A DNA stretch of 64,000 nt from Cryptomeria japonica (taxonomy: Eukaryota; Streptophyta; Pinopsida; Cupressales; Cupressaceae), in assembly GCF_030272615.1 (NCBI RefSeq), contig NC_081407.1, positions 139,506,897 through 139,570,896 on the forward strand. The letters are read 5' to 3'. The translations under genes were made by a program, and so were the position numbers. Below are positions 25,201 to 37,200 of this stretch, piece after piece; the first letter of the stretch is position 1, and each line of letters opens with the position of its first letter. The notes below the pieces were generated by a model. The model searched no databases and was not told where the DNA came from. It worked only from the letters and a program-made list of their open reading frames with translations.

Positions 25201-28200
25201 GCTATGATCTTTTTAGAATGTTTTCAAATTGAATTTTTGGAGGGAAAATATGAGGACCGAATGAGAGGCGGTTTATAAGTTTGGACAGTTGTGATAAGAA
25301 CAGGGTTGTTGTAGATGAGGCTGGTGAGCTGGAAAAGATAGAATAGTGTTGGTGACCAAAACAGTGTATTGCATTTAGCTGTTAGTAGGAAAAGGTGGTT
25401 TTTAGCAGCTGTATGGAGGTGTAGAGAAAAAGTTGAGAGTAGTGAGCAGACAGAAATATACAGAGGCAGAAATTAGAGAGCTGAGAGGAGAGAAGAGACA
25501 GAAAGAAAAGAATAAGAGCAAGCATAGACAGAAAGCAGAAAGCTGAGATTGAGACCTAAGATCCGAGAGCTGAAAAGAGTCAAGTCAATCTCAAGAGCAG
25601 AACAATAAGGTGCATAATTTGTTTTTAAATACATGTTCATTGTAATTCTCTAAGTGGGTGCTCAAAGCAAGGGGTAGGCGCTCCTTTGAGTTAGTGCTCA
25701 TAAAGCTAGGGGTTGGTGCTCCTTTGGGTTGGTGCCCATAAACTTCAGGGGTTGCAGCTCCTTGGGTCGGTGCCCTAAACATTGTAATCAATTTTACTTG
25801 TGAGGTTGGATTGGAGCAGTAGACTCAAGCAGCATTTTTCACCGAGGTTTTTCCCACCATGGGTTTCCCTTGTATATCTTGTGTTATGGGTTTGCCTCTT
25901 ATGTGTGTGTGTTGATTAGTTTAATAACTCTGCTCATAGTTTATTGGTTTTTGTTATTAAAGCTTAGATCTTTTAGAAGAGTTAAACTTTTTTGATTACC
26001 ACTGATTCAACCCCCCTCTTAGTGGTCCAATATACTTGACCTTAAATCACAAATATTGAAAGACTCGTGATATACCTATAGCAAGAAACCGTAGATTCCA
26101 AAAAACCTATTTCTCAATCAAGAGAAACTACTTTTGGCCTCAAATGAAGATAGAGGTTCATACCAATGTTAAACAATGTTTAACTTGCCAAAAGGTAAAA
26201 GTTGAACAATGTAAACCTCCTAGCCTCTTACAACCCTTGTCGATCCCAAATTGGAAATGGTAGTTAATCAGCATGGACTTTATCATTGGATTGCCTCAAA
26301 CACGAAATGGTCATGATTCTATCTTCATAGTAGTAGATCGATTAACTGAAATGGCACATTTCCTACTCTCAAGATAAAATCATCTGCTTCCGACATTGCC
26401 CACATATTTGTCAAGGAGATTGTTAGATTACATGGTCTTCTAGAGAACATTGTTTCAGATAGTGTAATGTCCCCTTCTTAGTGTTGATGCATTTAGTGGT
26501 CCATTGGCCTATTCCAGAGACTCGTAGGCTATGTGGAAAGGAGAATTAGGGTTTCCATCCTTTGTGGAATTCTGCTCAAGCTTGTCAGGGTTAGTCAGGA
26601 GGGAATTCTTCAGTTTTGCTTGTAGTTTCCTTCTAGGTTTTCCATGAACTCCAGTGTGGCATAACATGCAATTGACTCTTTGGTGAAATGTGAACTTACT
26701 ATTTTTAGTAAGTTAGGGTTTGGCTGTCGGGATGGTGCAATTTTACTGAGCTTTCCAAGCCCTTTCTCTGGATGTGAAGATCCTGATTGTCGAAGCAGTA
26801 TTTCATGACTTACTATTTTTAGTAAGTGGCAATTTGGGCATTTCTATTTTTGGCAGTCTTGGATATGGTCCCAATCCAGCACAGTTCAGTGGTTTTCATT
26901 GCTTAGCTTCATCCTTGATTTTTGTGATAATCAATATTAGAGTTATAAGTTATTTAATTAAATATTATTTCCTTATCCTAAGGTTTAATATTTAATTATT
27001 TTATTACTAATTAATGATATTGGGAATTGTGCATAATGTGATTTTCTTCCTAAGTCTGCCTAGGCGAATTATTTGGTGAATTGAAGGGGGGTGCCAAAAA
27101 TGAAAGGAGACTTTATTTTATATTTGACAAAGATTTTATGCCAAAGTCGTGGTCCTCACTCCTAGGCGCGATTTTTGACTAAGGAAGGAGGTGCCATACT
27201 TGGTTCCACCACTTGAAATGAAATGCAAATTTGAGGGGGAATTTGGTGGCATTTGAATTTGAATTTCAGTCTTGGAAACTTATTTATACAAGTGCTTGGG
27301 CTCTCATTTGATGATCCAAAGAAATTATAATGTTATGCTGTCGGAATGATTCCAGACTTCTTAGAGTGAAAACCTCCTAGATTATCCATTGCAGTTTCGA
27401 GTGTGAGACATCACTCCTAGCTGAGATTCGTTTGTGTGGATTGCGTGGTGTTCTAGTGGATTGTGTGTGTGGTTTTGGAGAGTTGGTTTGCTGCTGTAAT
27501 TTTCCAGATTTGTTGTTCCCCTGTGGCTGAAGCAAAGTTTTGATCATACCTCCCTGCCTGAGCTTCTTATCATTTTGGGTACTGGCTCAAACCATTTCTA
27601 TGCTATTGGCGATATATGTTGTAAGTTTGCAGCCCCTTATTCGGAGTCTTAGATTTTATAATGCAAATCGAACTTTTCTAGCTTAGGCGTGGGTTTTGGG
27701 AGTGCTTTGGGATACGTGCAAGGTGTTTTGAGGTGTTTGGTAACTCTTTTTCAGTGTGTTCTTAGTCGCTTGGTGTCTAGTGTCAGTTTGGGTGTGTTGT
27801 GGGGTGTGTGGAGTGAGTTGGAAGCATTTTAGTGAGTTTATGTGTTGCTGGTTATGCATTTCCAGCCTGCTGTCTTTTATATCAGATTTTAGGAAGTTGG
27901 TGTTGAGTTCGTTTGATGATAGTTATCTCATGTGATCAGCATTATACTTCTACTCTATCTTTCCTCTCTATTGTAAGGTTAAGTAGTAGTACTCCTAACC
28001 GTTTCTGAATTGTATTCTCCATATCCCACTGAAAAGTGGAAGAGGCTGGCTTGCTGCTTATATCTGATATTATGTCCTCCCGCTGCATAAGCGGTTGAGT
28101 GATATTTTTTGTAATGATCCTCCCGCTGCATAAGCGGTCGAGTTAAGCTTGTTTGGTGTGTTCAGTCCTCCCACATAAATATTGCAGTAGAGTGATTTGT

Positions 28201-31200
28201 GTTTGGAGTACTGATCTCTTGGCTGGTTTACCGCCAAGTTCCTTGCTTTCCCGTTGGATAAGCGGAAGGGGCTGGCTCGCCGCCCATTATTGTATTCTGC
28301 ATTTCAGCAGATTATCACTAACGATCCCCTGCTACCGTATGCCCTCACCCTCCCAGTCTGGGCTCTCGGTGATCAAAAGGTGTAGGGTTCCTTTCAGTTG
28401 TTTGGATTTCATTATTCTAACCCTAACGGGTGATTGGTGTGGCTGTGATATCGCTTTAAAAATCAAAAAAAAAATTGTGGGAATATTACAGATAGAGACC
28501 CTAGATTTACATCAGCTTTTTGGAAAAATCTTTTTTTTGAACTTGGTGCTAATTTAAGCTTCAGTCCTCCATATCATCTTGAATATGATGGACAAACTAA
28601 ACAAATTAATAGAATCTTAGAAGATATGTTATGAATGTATACCATGGATAAGCTTGAATCATGGGAAGATGACTTACATTTGGTTGAGTTCACCTATAAT
28701 CAAGAATATCATTCAACCAATAAAATATCACCTTTTAAAGTCGTGTATGGTTGAAATTGTAATACACCTATCTCTTGGTTTGTCCCTATCCATAAGATTT
28801 GGTATGAAAATGAAAACCTGATAGAAATGTGTGCCATTATTAACAAAGCCAAACAAAACATGAAGGCTGCCTAGGATTGATACAAAAGTTGGGCTGATTC
28901 CAAAAGATCCATCCGACATTTTCATGTTGGAGATCAAATCTTTCTTATAGTCAAACCCAAAAGGAGTTCATTAAAATTTGGTAGATATTCACAAATTAGC
29001 TCCTCGTTTTTGTGGACCTTTTGAAATTTTAGAAAAGCTAGGTGATGTTGCCGATAGACTTGCTTTGCCACCTCAAATTACAAATTCATAATCTGTTTCA
29101 TGTAAACTTACTTAAGAAATATAAGTATAGTGCAGATCATGTTATTGATTGGGAAAATATATCTATTTAAGCCCTCTTGTGAATTTAAAATTGAAAAGAG
29201 ATCTAGAACTTTGAGAAATAGAATTATAGATAAAGTTAGGATTAAATGGAGTCATTGAAGTATTGATAGTGCTACTTGGGAAAAAGCTAATTTTATTAGA
29301 ACAAATATCCACATTTGTTTAACTAAGAAAGTTTTGTGTGTTTTGGATGTAGAGACTCTATGAGCTTTTGAGGACAATAGCTAAAAATTATAGGGGGAGA
29401 ATTGTTACGAGACTTTTTCTCGTGAAATAAATTTGTAATAAAAGAATATATAAATGGAAGTAATTAACAAACATTATTCTTGTTATAAAAATGTGTGACT
29501 TTTCAAACCACCCTTGGGGTATTATTAAAATTCATAAATTAAATTAGAGGAAAGAACAGACACAGAGAAAGATATATAGGAATCAGAGGGCACAAAGCTG
29601 TACAAATTAGGGTCATTGGCTAGGCATTGAGCATTGGATAAGGGCACACAACATGTATCCAAATTAGGGTACAATGTACACCAAGAGTGTCCTGGCCAGT
29701 GTTGTGTATTTATGCCATGAGGCATGTGTGACTCCATGTAAGAACAGGTTCCTTTAGGAGTGCTTCCTTGCCATAGAGAGCCTGGACTTGCGAATTCTCC
29801 TTGAGTGTCGTATAGCAGCATTTGAATATTTGATAGATGTGTTAATTTATAAATATTTGCAGTTAATGTTATAACTGTTTTATTGGTTAATTACTTAATT
29901 TATTGTTGCAGATTAATGTTATTAAAGATTATTGATTTAATATTTTGTTGCACAATTCCATTTGCTATGTTTTAATTTTTATTCAAAATATGGGAAAATA
30001 GATTAAATTATTTCTAGTAAATAAATTACCTTTTAAGTGCATTTAATATTGTATAAGAGCTTTACATTAAGTTAATAAATTAATTACCTTTCATTTGAAT
30101 AAATTTACTTGGGGTAAAACGGTTACCACAATTATAATGATCTTATGGAAGATGTTTCAATCACATAGCATCTAGAGTAAATGAGCATTTACCACCATAA
30201 AAAAATCCTTAAAAATGTTACTATACACAATTTTTAACATGGAAAATGAAGCTCCAAGGGTATATCCCTGCTTGAAAATGGCAAGATAGCTAAATGCATT
30301 AAGAAAAAAAACATATCTAAGGCATTCAATATGAGGTAGGCCTAAAGGATATGTTTAGGCCTCTACCAGACTGAGTTGTGGAAAATTTAGCATGGCAGAT
30401 TCACATTCAAACAACTATAATACATCCTACAAACACAAACAATATTGTGATCAGGAAACTAAAATTTTATAGAGCATACTAAAAGTTATTACCTCTTCAA
30501 TTCTGGATGTGTTTTTCTTGTTGAAATGTTTTCTTGGAACCCCGCTGAGATTGTATTCATTCTTTTGTAATCGCTTCTTTTCAGACTTCAATTGATTTCT
30601 ATGTATCTGTATGTAAAAAATGAGTATTGCATATACAAAATATTTTTTCAAAATTAAAAACCCATCAAATTGGTTGTATCACCAACATCTGTCATCAAAT
30701 GTCATGCATGTGAAATTACCTCTTTTTTCAGGGACACATTTTTTCTCTTTGAACTTGGACTTTGAAATTTTGTAGAAACCTTTGGACTTCCTAATTGAAA
30801 CATATCCATTGTTTTTGAGGATTTATCACGACTGGCACCTGACCTCTTCTTCAAATCCTTTGTTAAAATCTGTTCTGAGCCTTTGTTTTCTTTTGGCTTC
30901 CCATTGCTAGGAGCCAATTCTACTTCTAAAATCTCTTCTAGAACTCTTTGAGCTGTTACTTTTTTTAAGTCTGCTGATTTAGTTTTACCTTTGAAATTGA
31001 ATCTTTTGCCTGAACCTTTTCGTCGGCCTCGCCTGCAATGAGAAAGCCCTGAACCAGTGGGACTCCTCTCTAGTGTACCTTGCTCCTGATCTGTAGAATG
31101 CAGCCCTGTCAATTCTTCCCTTGAATGGTCTTCTTTTGTCTTGCATATATAGCTAACCTCAGATGCTACTAATTTCAAATCTGGTAATTCTGTTTCCTTT

Positions 31201-34200
31201 TGGAAACCTGGGTTGTATACCAAACTTTTCTGGTTACTTTGCATGGGCTGAGAAGTCCTCAGTCCATTAGAATCCTTCCCTGTGAGGCCTTGTGTATTTC
31301 CTAGATGTCTTAAATCTTCTGTCCTCTTTCGTGGTCGGCCTCGTTTTCGTTTAGGAGGGAACTGGACTTCTGCAACAGACATTATGATATTATCATCAAC
31401 TGATTTGACTTCACTAGGTGCATTTTCTAATATCGAGTTATTCAACGACCTCATGGTTTTGGAAACATTATTATGACAGGCAACTATAAATTGGCCAGGC
31501 CTTTCCTCTGAACTTTTCCACACATCCTTGTGCTTTGCATTCATAGAAATTTTTGAGTTTAATTTATTTTGACACATTGATGATCTTTGCAAAGACGATT
31601 TATCTCTTTCGATTTGCTCATCACTATTTGGTATTGATGTTATAAGAGAAATATCATCTGCTGCAATTCTGGAGTTTTCTAATTTTGAATGTGCCAATTT
31701 TTTGTTCTTTACAACATCTGTTTTGCATCTTAAACTTCTTTGATGCTCTTGCTTATGTTGAGAGAGCTTTAAAGACTTAGAATCCATCCCTGACAAGCCT
31801 TCTCTGGTGTCTTGGGAGGTAAAATCTACTACTGCCCTCTTACTTAACTGGTCTCGTTTTCTCTTTGAAGAGACTAATGCTTCTGCAATGACTGTCATAA
31901 CATTAGTCTCAGCTGTCTTGCCTTCATTTGCTATCATTTTTTCTGAATTATTTTTGTGACTGGCATCCAGTTTACTCTTTATACTTTTGGGCAACTTATG
32001 CATAGAACCTTTAATTTCTTTTAATTGCATATTGGTGAGATTCAACTCTGAGCCCAAGAATCCATCTAATACTCTTTCAATACTCACTGTTTTCAAATCT
32101 GGTAACTTGATTTTTCCTTTAGAATTGGATCTTTCGCCCAATTCTTTTGGAACCCCTTGCCTGTGATGGGGAGACTCTAAACCTTTTGAGAAACTTTCTG
32201 ATGGATCTTGCTGCTGGTCCGAATAAGGCAACTCTGATGAGTCCTTATTATATTGATCTTGTTTCATCTTATAGGTATCCAAAACATTGAGAGATATAAA
32301 TGCTGTTTCAGAAATACAATACTGTGTGGTTTCAGAGGCAAATAATTTTGAATCAGGTAACTCTGTTTTTCTTTGGACATCTGATTTGTAATCAGAGCTT
32401 CTTTCATGCTTTTGATTAGGTTGAGACACCTTCAACATTTTAGGATCCATTCCTGCCAAGCCTTGTCTAGAACCATCGGAGATCAAATCAGTTGTTACTT
32501 TACTCAAACAATCTCGTTTTCTTTTGGGAGAAACCGGTGCTTCTGCAACTTCATTATTATCCTGAATGGAAATTAACCTTTTCTTTGAATCCTTGGCTGA
32601 AGACTGTCCAGAACCCATATGTTCTACCAGCTGCATAGGTCCCAATTCTCCTCCCAGAATCCCCTGTGATAATCTTTCAGACTCCACTGTTGTCAAATCT
32701 GATAACACTATTCTTCTTTCAGAAATGGATCTTTTCCCTAGGCTTTTAAAGCATCCTTCTGTTCTGCTTTGATGCAACAATGCTATTTTAGAAAGATCAT
32801 TATGTACACTTTCAGATCTTACTAACTTTGAATCTAGTGATCCTGTTCCTTTTTCGACATCTTCTTTATATCCATCAATTGTTTCTCGCCTTAGCTTAGC
32901 TTGAGATATTTTGAGCCCATTGTTATCCTTACCTACAACGATTTGTCTTTTCCCTTGGGAAACCTTATTTGCTACCCCCTTCTTTGGTCGGCCTCGTCTC
33001 CTTTTAGGAATGTCTGACACTTCTCCAACACACATCACAACATTATCATCAGCTGACTTGAATTTACTGGGTACCATTTCAAGTATTTTGTTCTTTGGTT
33101 GCTCCTTAAATTGCTCAAAATCCTTTTTAGATTCTGAATTTTTTATTTGTTTATAATCCTTAAATTTAGAAAGAACTACTGATTTTTTCTGTGTTTCACT
33201 ACTATAATCTAGCTGTTCTTTAAGCATTTCTGGACATATTGTTTCACCAGGTATACAATCATTTCTGCTTTGTTTGGCTCCTTTCCTTCTGGTATTCTTC
33301 AAAAATTGTACTTTGCTATTCCCATATTGACATTTGGCGGCATTCTCATATGCATTACCACAGTCCTTCTGAACATGATTCGGTTGACAACACATAGAAA
33401 GAGAACATTAAAGATTAATTCACAATAATTAAGCCCTAAGAAAAACAGATCAAGGGAAAGTTAAACTGTTAAACAATAGGAAAAGTCTCAAATACTGACA
33501 TCTGCCTCTGGGAATAGAGTTGCAGACTTGAAATGTCTTAATACGTCATCTCCAACAAGACAGGGAGGTAAATGGCTCCCATCAACCTGACATCATAAGA
33601 ACTAATATTAATTTTAAGAAAAACCAGCACAAGTGCAATAAGACAAAATCATAAAATACCATCGTGTTCATTTTTGCACTAATGACAACACTAACATTGC
33701 ATAGGAATTTTGAAAGATCCAAATAATAATTTCTACTTCATCAAATGACCAGAACTTCATCACAAACAGGACTGAGAATAGATGGGAAGTTTCGAATGTG
33801 CCATGTCAGTTTCACATGTTGCTTGGCAGTTTCCTTCATTGTATGGACATCTCCCACGTGTCATGACAGTTTTGTTTTGACAAATGTGGTGGTTTTGCTG
33901 GTGAGAAATGAGAAAGCATAATAACAACACAAACAGTGTCTCTTTCTGTTCTATGGAATTTGAGAATCTTTTAGTGAGAAATGCCGAAAAACAATACTCC
34001 TGGTGTTCTTTTTTATATTAGGCATAATCACAACAATGAGATTTGAGAGAATGTGATGGAAATCTCAGTTTGTTTTGGGAATTAAAATATTTTGGTACAG
34101 AGAGGAAGATGTAAATAGGAAGGTTATCATACATACTGTACCAAAAGATCTTTGTAACTGTTTTTTTCCAAACAACCTTAGTTCCAAAGTTTCAAGTCAC

Positions 34201-37200
34201 TTTAGTGTTGTTCAAAGTTGTAACCATCACTAATTAGCAAAGATATGTGTACTGTGCCAAAATGCAAAAAGAGGCATCAAAATTCCCTAAAGGATGTAAA
34301 TTATGTTTCACTATCAAACCTAAGGGTGGGGGAGGGTGGGGGAGAATGGTTGTACAGGCCTCTACATGTGCCTACTAGACCATGAAGGAGCATCTTTGTA
34401 GATTTTGTGAGGGGTTTGACTATGTCTAAGCATGGAGATGATAACTTGTAAGTTGTGTTACACAAATTGAGCAAGATGATGGATTTAAAGCCATAAAATT
34501 AGACAATAGAACGCATGAAGCTCCTCATTATTCTTTTCTAATCTTTTGTTGCAGTTCATTTTTCCTAAATATGTTGTTGCAGACAGGGATTCAATATTTT
34601 CTTAAGGTTTTGGACCACCCTATAAAGCAAGAAGGATACCAAGCTCAAAAGAAGCTTGACCTTCAATCCTCAAACAAATTGACAAAGGGTCATCATAATT
34701 AGGGCCATCGTCCAAGTAATAAGGGGCTACAACAGCAAACATCCAAAAACATGGGACAAGAAAGATAAGGGGTAGAACTAGACTCAGCAATGACAAGGGT
34801 AGTGAAACTTATTGAAGATTAAGCAAATCCATCTCAAAGTACAATAACAGTTGGAAAATTCTCGAGCCAAGTATGATGGACATGACCAGCCCTATCAAGA
34901 ACAAGATATGAAGCTCAAACCTCTATGATATGGTCCATTTGTCAAAGTTGAAGCAGGAATGAATTCAGGCTTGAACAACTTTGAATCATAACAGCATACT
35001 CAATAGAATATTATGAGAATCTGCATATATATCAGCCATCCATGTTGGAGGAAGAAGAAGACAACTACTAGTCTTTATTGTAAACTTGATCTTAGATAAT
35101 CAAGGAGAGTTGGAATAGTGTGTGATGTCAAAGTATAAGTCAAAGAGAAGAGGAGAAAAAAAGAGTCTTAGCTGATTGGCATTAAGGGAAAGACACCAAG
35201 GCAAGGGAAGGATACCTTGAGGAGCCAGTGAGAGAATGGACCCCAGATCTTCTAGACCACATAATATTTTGTGAGACCAGAAGCCTCTAGAAAAGGAGAT
35301 GGATAATCCTTAAGGATCCAAAAAACAATTTAGTTCATCAAACAACTAGAACTCAAACATCAATAAATTAGAAAATAGGGAACAATTTGCATAATGGAGA
35401 AATTGTTGGATACAACAGGATAGTTGTAATCGTTGCTTTACTAACAAGGCAACTTCAAATATGTCATGGTGGTTCCATCTGGATGTGTGACAGTTTTACT
35501 GGCGAAAAATGAAAAGAAAAAATACCAGAAAAAGATAATGTGCCTTCCAATCATATGATGCTTTGGAATCCTTTAGTGTGGGAAAGGACACTCCCAAGTT
35601 CCATTTATATAAGGTATAAGCCCAATTGCAAGCAATCGGTGTTTAGGGAGTGTATAGGAGAGTCCAGTTGATTGTAGGTGCAAAACTACTTTGGGAACAT
35701 AAAGGAAGTGCAAGTGTGTCATAATATTGTCGCACATGCTCTGTCAAGAGATCTTTGTAACTGGTTTTGGCCAAAGAAAGGAAAGGAAGCTGAAATATTA
35801 CCACTTCTAGCTAGTTTAACCCCACAAAAGAATTTCTAGACTAAATTTTTTGAGTCAACCATGATTGTGGTCGATGCTTCTTATTGATTTCATCTTGTTT
35901 CATGTAAGTTGCAACTACAATATTATTTCACTTCCAAAAATTAAGAAACCATAATTACAGAACTTAAATACACTAATTTCTCTATCAATTTGAATTTAAT
36001 TCAAGTATAGCAGCATTTATATTTGTAAACTTCTAGTAAAAATCAAATCTTGGGAAACTAAAAGCCATCTTTTGTTAGGAAAAAAATCTGGCATATAATT
36101 AGGAGCATTGAAGAATATATCTTTCTAGGGAATTTCTCCGCAAACCAAAAGACAGATATTTTTAATTTATCCAGATAAAATTAGGGAAAACAGGGAAAAC
36201 ATTGGACTAAGGATAGGGTTAAAAGAAAAATCAGAAAAAAGTAAAAACTGTTGCAATTTTTTTTAAAAACGTAAACCTAGATTTATTCTGAAAATTCCAA
36301 CTTAAGCACAAAAAAGTTGCAATTACGCACCAAAAAAACTCTTAAAAATAAATGAAATCATGATTCATCATGTGATAAATCATGCAAAAAGTCAGGTTCC
36401 AAAAACCAGCATAAACATATTGACCTTATTAATTCAAGTACTCACAAGAAATTTTAGGCAATATAATGGCAGAGGCAATGATAAAAGATTTATTAGGAGG
36501 AATCTTGACAAATTAAAGATATATGCTTCTATGAAATTTAGGAGAAAACATCTCTAATATGATCTGACAAAAAAAATCCATTGTTGTATATGAATAAGAC
36601 AGGAGCTATTGTTTAAGGTACTGGAAGCACAAGAAATATTATAAGTTATTTGGCATATATTAGTTAAGCTTCAGGATATTAGCTTCTGATCAAGCTATTT
36701 CCCAAAAGAAAAAGTGTTTTCATAGTAATCCAATATTAACCAATCCAATTCTCTAGATCAAGAAGCTGTATTGATAGACGAAAATATATTAATGTATAGG
36801 GAAAAAAAAATGCGTTTTCCAGTAACACAATTCGATTTATAACCAAGCAATGGAGTCTTCAATGAACTATTGTAATCTTTGAAGTATTTCATTCCATGAT
36901 GATGAGAGTAATGTGGAGAAAGTTGAAACATTCAACAGCTGCCTACAAAGTTATTTACAACACCTATTTCTAAATCATGGACCTAAAGAGAAACCATTAA
37001 TAAAAACCAAAATTCCACCATTTCCCATAAGAAATTTTAGACATAACTTTACAAAAAGGACAAAACTATAGCAAAAATGAATTGGTTGGAAAAAAGTGAA
37101 CTGCAAACAAATAAAACTGACTCTAGCATTGGCTGCAATAATTGGAGCCTGAAGTCATAGGTAAGATAATAATATATTTTGGGGGCAAAGAGAATAGTTG

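Noticed and set aside
33369-33395. ATG at 33393-33395 as start of a separate gene for the 897-codon frame
   Set aside because: A good acceptor (TTCAG at 33369-33373) and phase match to exon 20 make it an internal PDS5 exon.
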